From an uncultured Leptolinea sp. (GTDB lineage Bacteria; Chloroflexota; Anaerolineae; Anaerolineales; Anaerolineaceae), in the NCBI GenBank assembly GCA_903828565.1, contig CAIKMQ010000003.1, forward strand, positions 124,001-188,000: DNA of 64,000 nucleotides, in the 5' to 3' direction. The notes beneath the pieces are model-generated. The model was not told the origin of the DNA, made no database searches, and saw nothing but the letters and a program-made list of their open reading frames with translations. The first letter of the stretch is position 1. Each line of letters opens with the position of its first letter. Of this stretch, positions 33,644 through 42,067 are shown one piece after another. The position numbers were made by a program, and so were the translations under genes.

Positions 33644-34168
33644 ATGAATCAGTCCAAGCGACTTCTTTTATACCTTTTATTGAATGTAATCCTCTCCGCC
33701 TGCACCATCCTCACCGTATTGTGGGTCTGGGATCGGCCGTCCCAACCTTTACAGCACTTGCTGGGGGCCAGCCAAACAGGTGCCGGGACAGGGCCTTCCC
33801 TGTCAGCCGCCCCGGTGGAACCAGCCGCCACAGCTACCGAGATCAAGGAATACCCGCAGGGGCTGATCAGCATCAGCAGTATCATTGGTGCCGGCAGCGC
33901 CGCGGATGAAAAAGTCACCATCACCCGCCAGGGAACCGGCGAGTTGCAGATGGCTGGCTGGAAGTTGGAAGACAGTGACGGTAATGTCTTCACTTTCCCC
34001 GGCCTGACCTTATATGAGAACGGCGCGATCATTATCCACAGCAGCGCCGGCATGGATACCGTCATCGATCTCTACTGGAATCAAACCGGGGCAGTCTGGC
34101 AGGAGGGCGACACGGCCATCCTCTACGATCCGCTGGGCGAGATACAGGCAACCTACACCATACCCTGA
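33644..34168 (+). CDS. Lipoprotein-like protein with lamin-tail domain
   Basis: The product is 174 residues. The N-terminal hydrophobic stretch LLLYLLLNVILSACTILTVLWVW is a signal or anchor; the Cys could be lipidated but the stretch continues after it, so an uncleaved anchor is equally possible. A Pro/Ala-rich linker leads to a beta domain matching lamin-tail motifs (ISSIIGAGSAADEKVTI, MAGWKLEDSDGNVFTFPGLTLYENGAIIIHSSAG, WNQTGAVWQEGDTAILYDPLGE). It ends one base before dnaX and is probably in its operon. Confidence 0.75.
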   Translation: MNQSKRLLLYLLLNVILSACTILTVLWVWDRPSQPLQHLLGASQTGAGTGPSLSAAPVEPAATATEIKEYPQGLISISSIIGAGSAADEKVTITRQGTGELQMAGWKLEDSDGNVFTFPGLTLYENGAIIIHSSAGMDTVIDLYWNQTGAVWQEGDTAILYDPLGEIQATYTIP

Positions 34169-34169
34169 T

Positions 34170-35879
34170 ATGTCACAAGCACTCTATAGAAAATGGCGCC
34201 CCGGAACCTGGGAAGAAGTGGTCGGACAGGATCCCATCGTTCAGACCTTGAAAAATGCCATCGCCACCGGCAGGGTGGGGCATGCTTACCTGTTCTCCGG
34301 TCCGCGCGGTACCGGGAAGACAACGACTGCCCGCCTGCTTGCAAAAGCCGTCAATTGCACCGGGGAAGGTAGCGAAAAACCCTGCGATACCTGCCCGAAT
34401 TGCCAGGCTGTGCGGGATGGATCATTCCTGGACCTGATCGAGATCGATGCTGCCACGAATACCGGTGTGGATGATGTCCGCGATCTGAAAGAGAAGATCA
34501 ATTTTGCTCCAAATGTGGGCAAATATAAAGTGTATCTCATTGATGAAGTACACATGTTCACCAACAACGCTTTCAATGCGCTGCTCAAGACGCTGGAAGA
34601 ACCACCGGCGCATGCCATGTTCATCCTGGCGACCACAGATCTGGAGAAAGTCCCTGCAACTATCCTCTCGCGCTGCCAACGCTATGAGTTCCGCCGCATA
34701 CCCATCCCCACGGTTGTCGGCCTGTTGAAGAAGAACGCGGAGGCTGAAGGCATCTCCATCCCTGAAGAAGTATTGACGCTGATTGCCCGCCAATCGACAG
34801 GCAGCATGCGCGATGCCATCTCCTTCCTGGATCAGCTGGCTTCCACCGGTCGCGCGGTCACAAGGGAGGATGCGCTCAACCTTCTGGGAACGGCAACGCA
34901 CGAATCGATCGCTGGCATGGTGGACGCATTGATCGCTGGAGAAGCCGGCACCGCCATCGACCGGCTGCAAACCGCCCTGGATGCCGGTGTGGATGCCCGT
35001 CCACTGGCAAGGCAGATGGTGGATTACCTGCACGGATTATTGTTAGCCAAGAACAATCGTGCCGGCTTGATCGACGCCACCCGCGAAGCACGCGAAGCGA
35101 TGGAGAAACAGGCGCGTAAGCTAGAAATCCGCCAGATACTGGCAATGTTGGAACGGTTCCACCCGCTGGCAGCGGACACCAACCTGACCACCTGGCAGCC
35201 GGGGCTAGGTTTTGAGCTGGCACTGGTGGAATCGATCGAATCCATGACAACCCTGGCAGCAGCCGAACAGCCGCAGGCTAAGGGGCTCGCATCAGCTGGA
35301 CCGCAGGTTGGTCAGCATGGTGCTTCTGCCGTTGCATCCCGTCCGGCAAGCGTCACAAAGTCAGCTGCAGAAGCACCGGCAGCCGCGGCACAGCCCCCAC
35401 AGGGTGGCATAAAAGCCCCTGCCCGGGTTGAGGAGGGATCGAGAACCTCCGGCGTGATGGCCAAAGACGCAGATATATCCCCCGCGCCGCCGGTAATACA
35501 AGTTGGCGGAGAAGTAAGCAGCATTGCAGCCGGATGGAAAAAAGTGAGCGAGAACGCGCGCCGCTTCAATCCGGCTACTCAGGCGTTGGTAAACAGCTGC
35601 CGGCCTGTATCCATGAAAGATGGTGTTCTCTATCTGGCCTTTAATAGCCCGGTGATCAAAGAAAAAATGGAAAAACAAGATCACCTGGAAAACACACGCC
35701 AGGCAATCAAGGCGGTATTGGGGTTGGATCTTCAGATCCGCTGTATGGTATCATCTGCCGGAGAAGGATCCGGCCAGGCTGCCATGGATGGCGAAAATAT
35801 GGTGAGCGTGGCTGTGCGTGAATTGGGCGGGCGGGTGGTTAAAGTCTCTCCCGTGAAGGATGAAGATCAAGGAAAATAA
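34170..35879 (+). CDS. dnaX: DNA polymerase III subunits gamma/tau
   Basis: The 569-residue clamp-loader ATPase starts at ATG 34170; the longer open frame upstream runs through the lamin-tail gene. SQALYRKWRPGTWEEVVGQ opens the protein. Walker A is FSGPRGTGKTTTARL, zinc-binding cysteines are in CDTCPNCQAVRDG, Walker B is YLIDEVHM and sensor I is MFILATTDLEKVP. A Pro/Ala-rich hinge at about 365-470 separates a C-terminal tau-like domain. I see no obvious A-run for a programmed frameshift. It is followed by ybaB and recR in the usual order. Confidence 0.95.
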   Translation: MSQALYRKWRPGTWEEVVGQDPIVQTLKNAIATGRVGHAYLFSGPRGTGKTTTARLLAKAVNCTGEGSEKPCDTCPNCQAVRDGSFLDLIEIDAATNTGVDDVRDLKEKINFAPNVGKYKVYLIDEVHMFTNNAFNALLKTLEEPPAHAMFILATTDLEKVPATILSRCQRYEFRRIPIPTVVGLLKKNAEAEGISIPEEVLTLIARQSTGSMRDAISFLDQLASTGRAVTREDALNLLGTATHESIAGMVDALIAGEAGTAIDRLQTALDAGVDARPLARQMVDYLHGLLLAKNNRAGLIDATREAREAMEKQARKLEIRQILAMLERFHPLAADTNLTTWQPGLGFELALVESIESMTTLAAAEQPQAKGLASAGPQVGQHGASAVASRPASVTKSAAEAPAAAAQPPQGGIKAPARVEEGSRTSGVMAKDADISPAPPVIQVGGEVSSIAAGWKKVSENARRFNPATQALVNSCRPVSMKDGVLYLAFNSPVIKEKMEKQDHLENTRQAIKAVLGLDLQIRCMVSSAGEGSGQAAMDGENMVSVAVRELGGRVVKVSPVKDEDQGK

Positions 35880-35888
35880 GGAGCGAAG

Positions 35889-36239
35889 ATGGCAAAAGGA
35901 TATAATCGCCCGATGGGCGGTGGCGGCGGAATGGCAGGCGGCGGGGGCATGATGTCTCAGTTGAAAAAACTGCAGGAGCAGATGGCTGTCGCACAAGACC
36001 AGCTTGCTGTGGAAACTGTCACTGCCAGCGTGGGGGGTGGTGTGGTCAAGGTGACGATGACCGGTGATCAACACTGCAAATCTGTGACCATCGACCCTGA
36101 GCTGCTCAAAGATGCGGATGCCGAAATGCTGCAAGATCTGGTGCTCAGCGCCGTCAACGCAGCATTGGATCAGAGCCGGGATATGGCCAGCGAGAAGCTT
36201 GGCCCGCTTTCCGGCGGCCTGGGAGGGCTGGGCCTCTAA
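35889..36239 (+). CDS. ybaB: YbaB/EbfC nucleoid-associated protein
   Basis: The product is 116 residues. After an unusual Gly/Met-rich N-terminus (GGGGGMAGGGGMM), the core QLKKLQEQMAVAQDQLAVETVTASVGGGVVKVTMTGDQHCKSVTIDPELL, in segments, matches YbaB/EbfC dimers that bind DNA. It sits between dnaX and recR as in most bacteria. AAGGAGCG precedes ATG 35889. The stop overlaps the recR start (TAATG). Confidence 0.92.
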   Translation: MAKGYNRPMGGGGGMAGGGGMMSQLKKLQEQMAVAQDQLAVETVTASVGGGVVKVTMTGDQHCKSVTIDPELLKDADAEMLQDLVLSAVNAALDQSRDMASEKLGPLSGGLGGLGL

Positions 36240-36844
36240 TGGCTGGCCTGCCCGAACCGCTGCAGGACCTGGTGGATGCCTTTTCGCGCCTACCGGGTAT
36301 TGGACCTAAAACCGCTTCGCGCCTGGCTTTCTATTTATTGAACTCTCCGGATGAGGTGTCTCACGGGCTTTCTTCAGCGCTGGAAGGGTTGAAGGCAGGG
36401 ATCACGCTTTGCCCGGAGTGTTTTAATATCACCCTGGCGGGACGCGAGCGTTGCGAGATTTGTTCTTCATCTCAACGTGATACAGCCAGCCTGTGTGTGG
36501 TCGAAAAGCCGTTGGATGTTCTGGTCCTAGAAAAAACCGGTGCCTTCACAGGCCGGTACCATGTACTGCACGGTGTACTTTCACCGATCGAAGGCATTGG
36601 CCCGAATGATCTGCGAATACGCGAATTGTTGGATCGTGTCCGCAATGGAGATATCCACGAGGTGATCCTGGCGACAAATCCCAGCATGGAAGGGGATGCA
36701 ACCGCCCAGTACCTGCAAAAGCAGCTGGCCGGCAGCGGCGCGCGCGTCACCCGCCTGGCCCGCGGACTGCCGGTGGGCGGAGAATTGGAGTACGCTGACC
36801 AGAATACGCTGCTGCGCGCGCTGGCCGGCCGGCAGGAGCTGTAA
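36239..36844 (+). CDS. recR: Recombination protein RecR
   Basis: The 201-residue protein loads RecA in the RecFOR pathway. It shows helix-hairpin-helix LPGIGPKTASRLAFYLL, the zinc finger CPECFNITLAGRERCEIC, and a Toprim domain (VVEKPLDVLVLEKTGAFTGRYHVLHGVLSPIEGIGP, in segments), then LARGLPVGGELEYADQNTLLRAL. It is translationally coupled to ybaB. A strong terminator follows. Confidence 0.95.
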   Translation: MAGLPEPLQDLVDAFSRLPGIGPKTASRLAFYLLNSPDEVSHGLSSALEGLKAGITLCPECFNITLAGRERCEICSSSQRDTASLCVVEKPLDVLVLEKTGAFTGRYHVLHGVLSPIEGIGPNDLRIRELLDRVRNGDIHEVILATNPSMEGDATAQYLQKQLAGSGARVTRLARGLPVGGELEYADQNTLLRALAGRQEL

Positions 36845-36855
36845 GTAGAACATGA

Positions 36856-36890
36856 ATCAAATCCCGGCTGCGCGCCGGGATTTGATTTTA
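36856..36890 (+). terminator. Intrinsic terminator of the dnaX-ybaB-recR operon
   Basis: ATCAAATCCCGGC (36856-36868) pairs over 13 bp with GCCGGGATTTGAT (36874-36886) and is followed by TTTTA. The convergent peptidase gene ends within it. Confidence 0.9.
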
Positions 36891-37613
36891 GCTGTTATTC
36901 TGTAGTAAGAAACGCGGTTGGGAGCCTGACAGCATCGACCGGACAATTTTTAGCGTATTCAGCCAGTCGTCCAAGACGAGCGTTTCATAATCATGATGCT
37001 CTCCGGAATAGCCAATGCTGATATTGACTCCGCAGATTTCTCTGCATAAAGTCACGATATCTGTACAGGAACCTTTATCAGGCACTGAATATCCGGTCGC
37101 ACTCTCAATATACTGGCGAAATATATCTGTTACAGAAATATCATAGTACTTGCAATCCTGGCTACCTTGTCTATCCAGCTCCAGCATGTAGGCATGTTGA
37201 TTAATCTCATCTGCAATTTCAGGCTGGTAATCCATCAGATACTGCGCGCCAAAGCTGCCGTTCTCTTCACCATCTGTTATCAGCAGAGAATGCCCGGACT
37301 CGCGCAGGCACCACAGCGCAGCGCAGCCGGCGCGGTCATCCGCGCCAATGCCAACACCTGCCGTGCCGGAACTGAAAATTCCATTCTCCAGCACAACGAC
37401 ATGGGTGTCGGACTTGCCATGCCATTTTGTATCGGCATGCGCCACCAGCAGCACCCTGTCTGGCCGGCTACCGGGGACGTAGACAAAGCGTCTCTGTCCG
37501 CCGCCGGAGTATTCCCGGGCATTGGGCAAAGTCAGAAAACGGGCAAAAACCGCGTCCGTTTCTCCCAACGACATCTCTAAAAATCCAATCAAAATATCAA
37601 CTTCGTTATTCAT
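36888..37613 (-). CDS. M20/M28/M42-like zinc peptidase
   Basis: The product is 241 residues from ATG 37613 (AAAGGGG upstream). Metal-site motifs of a co-catalytic zinc peptidase are readable: LLVAHADTKWHG (first His/Asp), GVGIGADDRAGCAALW (bridging Asp), ITDGEENGSFGAQ (catalytic Glu pair) and YSGEHHDYE (last His). No lid domain is apparent, so it is a compact aminopeptidase-like enzyme. It is the last gene of the leftward MerR-VWA cluster, about 110 bases after a small ORF. Substrate unknown. Confidence 0.72.
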   Translation of the reverse strand: MNNEVDILIGFLEMSLGETDAVFARFLTLPNAREYSGGGQRRFVYVPGSRPDRVLLVAHADTKWHGKSDTHVVVLENGIFSSGTAGVGIGADDRAGCAALWCLRESGHSLLITDGEENGSFGAQYLMDYQPEIADEINQHAYMLELDRQGSQDCKYYDISVTDIFRQYIESATGYSVPDKGSCTDIVTLCREICGVNISIGYSGEHHDYETLVLDDWLNTLKIVRSMLSGSQPRFLLQNNS

Positions 37614-37723
37614 GTATAAAACCCCTTTCATATTTTTTATCCGAAATGGCGGAATGTGCCGGGCTGCAGCTGCAGCCGTGAGGGTTCAAACCATCATTGT
37701 TTGTCACGCGGACGGGAAAGACA

Positions 37724-37915
37724 TTAGACAACTTTCCTGGCTTTGGCTTCCAGCCCCAACACATCCTCTTCCGCGTCAGTGCCGAAGCGCCTGGCGCTGT
37801 CGCAGAAATTATCCCAGGTACCCTCAGCAATTAAAATCTCTTTAAGTGTCTTGCCCGGGTTGGCGTCCAGTTTACCTTTCATCTCTATCAGACCAATTCG
37901 TTGAAATTCCTTCAC
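37724..37915 (-). CDS. Small ORF, possibly coupled to the preceding mini-ORF
   Basis: The open frame codes 63 residues, hydrophilic, ending in basic Lys-Ala-Arg-Lys-Val-Val. It starts at GTG 37915, overlapping the stop of the mini-ORF 37912-37980 as GTGA; ATG 37882 is an alternative. Its composition (NPGKTLKEILIAEGTWDNF, EEDVLGLEAKARK) looks protein-like rather than random. It belongs to the leftward cluster between the VWA gene and the peptidase. I do not recognise it and it may be the second half of a frameshifted small gene. Confidence 0.5.
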   Translation of the reverse strand: MKEFQRIGLIEMKGKLDANPGKTLKEILIAEGTWDNFCDSARRFGTDAEEDVLGLEAKARKVV

Positions 37916-37980
37916 GACTCAGCCAGATCCTCTTCATTCGTTAAACGAAAGTACTCTTTTTTCTTATTATCAGCCATCAT
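37912..37980 (-). CDS. Mini-ORF of 22 codons with strong ribosome-binding site
   Basis: GGAGG lies just upstream of tandem ATGs at 37980 and 37977. The peptide is highly charged (Lys-rich then Glu-rich). Its stop TGA (37914-37912) overlaps GTG 37915 of the next ORF. It could be a leader peptide or the N-terminal part of one small protein split by a frameshift. An in-frame TGA at 37921-37919 in the second frame means a frameshift would have to fall within the last few bases. Confidence 0.45.
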   Translation of the reverse strand: MMADNKKKEYFRLTNEEDLAES

Positions 37981-37993
37981 ATCCTCCAGTTTT

Positions 37994-38030
37994 GAGAAGT
38001 CCCGAACACTGCGGTTGTTCGGGACTTCTC
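37994..38030. repeat. 15-bp perfect inverted repeat ahead of the mini-ORF
   Basis: GAGAAGTCCCGAACA (37994-38008) and TGTTCGGGACTTCTC (38016-38030) pair perfectly across a 7-base loop. Neither side is followed by a T-run, so it does not look like a standard terminator. It lies directly upstream of the GGAGG of the mini-ORF on the minus strand and 40 bases after the VWA stop. It may stabilise or process the mRNA between the two genes. Confidence 0.75.
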
Positions 38031-38069
38031 AGCATCCCCTGATTTCCCCCAGAGTAATTCGACGAACTC

Positions 38070-39305
38070 TTACCGGTTGAAGCGTTTGCGGTCGCGGTAT
38101 TCCTGCTGGTGGCTAGTCTTGCGGTCTGATTCTTCCATGCCGCGGTGAATGCGCATGGACATATTGGCATAAAGCTTAGCATCTTCATCGGCCAGGTAAA
38201 GCATATTCTCCTTTACCTTCTGTAAAAGTACATCACTGCCTTCCACCCCCAACCCCAAACGTTCAAGACGCAGGGCTTCACTGGCGGTTTCTGCAACATC
38301 TACAACAGCATATCGCTGCATCATATCCATATCCGGCTTTGCCTGGTCGACTGTGGCATCATCTGCATACTGCAGGTTCAAACTGCCAGTCACTGTCGTA
38401 TTGGCAATGCCTCCCTGCGCGGTCACCTCTACCGGAACGGTCAATTTCGCTTCGCCAGTGTATACCGGAGTGGTCAGGCGCACGTAGTATTCGATCTCCT
38501 GATTGGAGTACAGGTCGCCGCAATGAATGGTGAATTGCTGGCCAACGGTTTCTGAGCGCCAGCCGGCTGGCACCTGGGCGGTGACACCAGCGGGTAGCTG
38601 CAGATGAACCTGCACACCGGTGGACACCATGGCGGTCAACTCACCCAGTTCCAGCGCCAGAATGGCTGGAATCTCTTTTGCCTGGGCGATGTAGTAGAAC
38701 TTTCCACCGCCTTCATTGGCCATGGCTTCAAGCAGGTGTTCATTGAACCTCAACCCCAGCCCGAAACAGGAAGTAGCAATTCCTCGCATGTGGATCTGTT
38801 TGGCGTGCATAGCCAGTTCACCGGGGTCGGTGATGCCGACATTGGCCTGGCCATCCGTCAGTAACAGGCAGCGATTGATCTCACCGGGGCGCATGGTATT
38901 CGCGATCTGCTGACACCCTGCCAGCCAGCCGCCGGAAAGATGGGTCGATCCTCCGGTATACACCCTTGAGATGGTATTGATGATCTCACGCTTGTTATCC
39001 GGAGTGGCAGGCACGCTGGAAACCAGCACGTCCACGGAATCATCGAATAGCACTACGGAGAAATGGTCGGTATCTTTCAGCAGCCCAACGACATGGATGG
39101 CGGCTTTTTTTGCGTCTTCCAGTTTTCCGCCGGACATGGATCCGCTGCGGTCAATGACCAGCGCCAGGTTGACAGGCGACCGTTCGATTACCGCGGTCAA
39201 TTCCGGTGCCTTGAGCGCAATTTCGATGATACGGCGGGTAGGGATGCTCTTCTTTACAAAAATGGTATCGGCAGATAACTTTAAAGAGATAGATTTTTCG
39301 GTCAT
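38070..39305 (-). CDS. VWA-domain protein
   Basis: The product is 411 residues with a vWA domain at about 43-220: MIDAS motif VIDRSGSMSGGKLEDAK (D52, S54, S56), the Thr in GGSTHLSGG and the Asp in LLLTDGQANVGI, so metal-dependent ligand binding is intact. A beta-rich middle (about 225-330) and a helical C-terminus follow; there is no signal peptide or membrane helix, so it is cytoplasmic. AAGGAGGAAC precedes ATG 39305. It lies 60 bases after the MerR-type gene on the same strand and probably shares its promoter. Confidence 0.85.
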   Translation of the reverse strand: MTEKSISLKLSADTIFVKKSIPTRRIIEIALKAPELTAVIERSPVNLALVIDRSGSMSGGKLEDAKKAAIHVVGLLKDTDHFSVVLFDDSVDVLVSSVPATPDNKREIINTISRVYTGGSTHLSGGWLAGCQQIANTMRPGEINRCLLLTDGQANVGITDPGELAMHAKQIHMRGIATSCFGLGLRFNEHLLEAMANEGGGKFYYIAQAKEIPAILALELGELTAMVSTGVQVHLQLPAGVTAQVPAGWRSETVGQQFTIHCGDLYSNQEIEYYVRLTTPVYTGEAKLTVPVEVTAQGGIANTTVTGSLNLQYADDATVDQAKPDMDMMQRYAVVDVAETASEALRLERLGLGVEGSDVLLQKVKENMLYLADEDAKLYANMSMRIHRGMEESDRKTSHQQEYRDRKRFNR

Positions 39306-39364
39306 AATGTTCCTCCTTTTGACCTTAACATGGTTTGATATCCCGGTGTTTTACCCGGCGGCTT

Positions 39365-39958
39365 TCAAAGAAGCCTGAACATTTGCCGGAGAGCGATCAT
39401 GATGCTATGCAGTTTCTCTCCGGCCCTTAGCTCGACATCCTCGCGAATGGAGAGGGTAACTCCATCTGCCACAGGATGTTGGCGCCAGCCTGTTTGCCCG
39501 GTAACCGGCCGTCGCTGCCTCGGCAAGGGGGCGCTGGCTGACTGTGACAGTGCTGCTGGCATTGGTTTCTCTTCCTGCACGACAATGCCTGGCGCCAGGA
39601 TGTTCTGGATGTACCCGGCAGCGGTATTGTCCTCAGCGATCGAGTGATATCCCTGCCTGTTTGGCAGTTCCTTGTAAAAACGACGCCGTTTTTCTTCAGA
39701 ACCCAGCAGGGCAGCAATCTCATCAGTTTTGACCTGTTCCATTACCCGGCGAATCTCACGCAAGGGCAAGAAATCAGCTTGCAATGCTTTTATCAGGCGG
39801 ATGCGTTCCAGATATTCTGCCTGATAGTAGGCATATCGACCCCGGCTGGTGGGAGCGGGCAGTAATCCCTCGGCAATGTAGTACCGGATGGTACGGGTGG
39901 TTACGCCTACCTGGTCTGCCAACTCATGGATTAAAAATTGTACTTCGTCAAAAGTCAT
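39365..39958 (-). CDS. MerR-family transcriptional regulator
   Basis: The product is 197 residues. Residues about 8-75 form the MerR winged helix: IHELADQVGVTTRTIRYYIAEGLLPAPTSRGRYAYYQAEYLERIRLIKAL. The middle is a Pro/Gln-rich linker and the C-terminus a short effector-like part; no Cys metal site is seen. Two strong promoters with dyads lie upstream, one of them (39990-40018) with the dyad between -35 and -10, which is the MerR operator position. It heads a leftward cluster with a VWA protein, small ORFs and a peptidase. Confidence 0.87.
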   Translation of the reverse strand: MTFDEVQFLIHELADQVGVTTRTIRYYIAEGLLPAPTSRGRYAYYQAEYLERIRLIKALQADFLPLREIRRVMEQVKTDEIAALLGSEEKRRRFYKELPNRQGYHSIAEDNTAAGYIQNILAPGIVVQEEKPMPAALSQSASAPLPRQRRPVTGQTGWRQHPVADGVTLSIREDVELRAGEKLHSIMIALRQMFRLL

Positions 39959-39989
39959 GGTTGATGTACCGTCCTATCTGATATGAAAT

Positions 39990-40018
39990 ATTATAACACA
40001 GTAACGTAGTACTGTCAA
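39990..40018 (-). promoter_or_regulatory. Promoter P1 of the MerR-VWA cluster with spacer dyad
   Basis: Minus-strand TTGACA (40018-40013) and TATAAT (39995-39990) are perfect consensus boxes 17 bases apart. The dyad ACAGTA-N6-TACTGT (39998-40015) fills the spacer, as in MerR operators. The expected start is about 25 bases before ATG 39958. Confidence 0.85.
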
Positions 40019-40165
40019 GTGTATTTAATTGTTCAACTACCGGCTATGAAAGGTCAATAGGCAAAGTGTGAAAGCATTCGGTGATTTGTGATGGCACGAT
40101 TGCCAACTGATTATCCGGGGTTAATTAGGAAGGTCAAGCACCTACTATCTTCCCCATTAAAAAGC

Positions 40166-40207
40166 CAGTAATACTGTCATTATAGCAGAAGACAGCGGCG
40201 GTGTCAA
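40166..40207 (-). promoter_or_regulatory. Promoter P2 upstream of the MerR gene, with related dyad
   Basis: A second perfect promoter on the minus strand: TTGACA (40207-40202), 17-base spacer, TATAAT (40184-40179). Just downstream lies CAGTAATACTG (40166-40176), a palindrome sharing the CAGTA/TACTG half-sites of P1 with a shorter gap. It would give a leader of about 210 bases before the MerR ATG, or a separate short RNA. The rest of 39959-40235 holds no ORF I would support. Confidence 0.75.
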
Positions 40208-40235
40208 GCAAGATGATTGCGCAACTCACTTACAT

Positions 40236-40541
40236 TTATTCTGGATCCCAGGTGCGCTCCCGGTTGACAGCCAGCTTGCTCAGCACAGCCTGTTCCAGGT
40301 CAATACCGCTGACCTGTGCCAGTTGAAGCAGGTAGAGGGTGACATCCGCCAGTTCTCCTGCCAGTTCGGTCGGGTCGGAAGGCTGGTCATCCCACTGAAA
40401 ATGCTCCAGTACTTCGGCCGCTTCCAGGTTAAGCGAAATGGCCAGGTTGCGCGCAGTCTGCGGGCGCAGGCTGCCGGGGTCGTACCAGCCTTTGGAACGG
40501 ACAAATTCATCCATGTGTCGGGTCAGTTCTTGAATATCCAT
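40236..40541 (-). CDS. MazG-like nucleotide pyrophosphohydrolase
   Basis: The 101-residue all-alpha protein has the MazG/dCTPase pattern: RPQTARNLAISLNLEAAEVLEHFQW with the first acidic pair and ELAGELADVTLYLLQLAQVSGIDL with the second, the EExxE/ExxD metal site. It probably hydrolyses non-canonical or excess NTPs to monophosphates. It reads toward the MerR region; promoter P2 lies just after its stop. Confidence 0.88.
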   Translation of the reverse strand: MDIQELTRHMDEFVRSKGWYDPGSLRPQTARNLAISLNLEAAEVLEHFQWDDQPSDPTELAGELADVTLYLLQLAQVSGIDLEQAVLSKLAVNRERTWDPE

Positions 40542-40631
40542 AGAATAATCATAGCAGTTTTTCAGTCAGGCAACCGTTTGATTGCGCATTTGCAGCAGGC
40601 GGGCTACAATTTCTGCCAGAAAGGCACCGCG

Positions 40632-41762
40632 ATGACGATTGAAAGTTATTACTCCAGTACATATGAAGATTCCCGCCAGCAATTCATAGATTCACTGCAG
40701 ATCGTTCGACAGTATTACCCCCAGGCGTATCTGTATACCCATACGCTCACCAGTGACCCGAACCTGCACATAGACTGGATCGTCGCGCATCCGCCAAAGA
40801 AGGAGCACCTATTCATTCTCACCAGCGGTGAGCATGGGATCGAGGGATACACCGGCGCAGCCATGCAGCAGCTTTTTCTGCGCGAATATCTACCAAATAT
40901 CGACCACATCACCGCGGGCATGGTTTTAGTTCATGCCATCAATCCGTACGGCATGAAGTACCATCGCAAGGTCAACGGCCAGAATGTGGACTTGAACCGC
41001 AACTTTGCAGTGGGGCCGGAGGGTTTTGATCCGGCATTCAACCCGGACGCCCGCCGGATGGAGGCACTGGTATATCCACGCCGGCCGATAAATGCCGGTA
41101 TACTGCAGCGCAACTGGTTCTTGTTGCGTGTGTTGTGGTCCGCTCTCGTTCTCGGACGGCGGGTGTTCATGGCCGGTTCCCTTATGGGACAGTACTGTTA
41201 CCCGGATGGGATTTTCTACGGATCTACTGGCCAGGTGGAAGAAACCCGGGTGATGCTGGCACTCTACCGCAGCCTTTTCGCGGAGTATCCACAAGTTCTG
41301 CATCTCGATTTGCACACCGGCTACGGCCCGCGCTACCAGATGAGCCTGGTGAATTCACCGCGGCAGCCGGCAAGTTCGCTTGAGTTATCTGCCCGGTATC
41401 ATTACCCCCTGGTGCAGAAAGCTGACCCCGAGGAGTTTTATTCGCTTCACGGAGATATGGTGGACACTCTTTACCAGGTTGCCGCGGAGTTTCCTCAGCT
41501 GCGCCAGTTCTACAGTGCCGCCTGTGAGTTCGGTACTTATGGCGATTCATTGGCAGCTGGTATCCGCTCGTTGCGGACGATGGTATTTGAAATGCAGGCA
41601 CGGCGTTTTGGTACATCCGATCCCCGTTCGCTGGTCTGGGTGGAAGATCAGTTTGACGAACTCTACTACCCTGCCGAGGTTGAATGGAGGAAGAAAGCCG
41701 CCACCGATATGCGCCAGGCATTGGATGGCATCCTGACCGCAGAAGGCTTTTTGCGCGCTTAG
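40632..41762 (+). CDS. M14/DUF2817-type zinc peptidase
   Basis: The product is 376 residues from ATG 40632 (AAAGGCACC upstream); the open frame extends to 40323 but overlaps MazG antisense. Zinc-site motifs of the M14-like DUF2817 family are present: ILTSGEHGIEGYTGAAMQQLF (His and Glu), HAINPYGMKYHRKVNGQNVDLNRNFA and VLHLDLHTGYGPRYQM (third His). No signal peptide. Members are predicted carboxypeptidases of unknown substrate. Confidence 0.85.
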   Translation: MTIESYYSSTYEDSRQQFIDSLQIVRQYYPQAYLYTHTLTSDPNLHIDWIVAHPPKKEHLFILTSGEHGIEGYTGAAMQQLFLREYLPNIDHITAGMVLVHAINPYGMKYHRKVNGQNVDLNRNFAVGPEGFDPAFNPDARRMEALVYPRRPINAGILQRNWFLLRVLWSALVLGRRVFMAGSLMGQYCYPDGIFYGSTGQVEETRVMLALYRSLFAEYPQVLHLDLHTGYGPRYQMSLVNSPRQPASSLELSARYHYPLVQKADPEEFYSLHGDMVDTLYQVAAEFPQLRQFYSAACEFGTYGDSLAAGIRSLRTMVFEMQARRFGTSDPRSLVWVEDQFDELYYPAEVEWRKKAATDMRQALDGILTAEGFLRA

Positions 41763-42067
41763 GTACTATCCTTTCGTGCGAACTGGCAACCTTTCAGGGC
41801 AGGAAAGAAAGACAGTAGATGCCTTATCACCCCCTGTATTGAGCCGACCGCTGCGCATGCCAGATAGTCTTCCCGGGAACCCCGCTCCCGATTTTTCCAT
41901 TATTTCAGAAAACTTTACCTGGGTTCAAGGCCACCAGGCTGACGGTCACCAACACCTTTTTGTCATTCAATCAAAGACGCAACCTTTACCGTATAGTAGA
42001 TGGCACAATCCGGGCGGTATGCCAAACACCGGGTATGTTTTATAATTAGGCCGGAAGGAATCAATCA
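41763..42067 (+). other. Intergenic region with promoter-like -10 box
   Basis: This 305-base stretch lies between the M14-like gene and the KimA-like transporter. A TATAAT at 42041-42046 precedes GGAAGGA and the GTG start at 42068. An 89-codon open frame (41776-42045) exists but lacks a ribosome-binding site and looks unstructured. I searched for a c-di-AMP (ydaO) riboswitch, which controls some KimA genes, and did not find its conserved blocks. Confidence 0.6.

Noticed and set aside
41776-42045. 89-codon ORF between the M14-like gene and the transporter
   Set aside because: No ribosome-binding site, no recognisable structure, and it contains the probable promoter of the next gene.
41763-42067. 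Possible c-di-AMP (ydaO) riboswitch
   Set aside because: The conserved blocks of that aptamer are missing.
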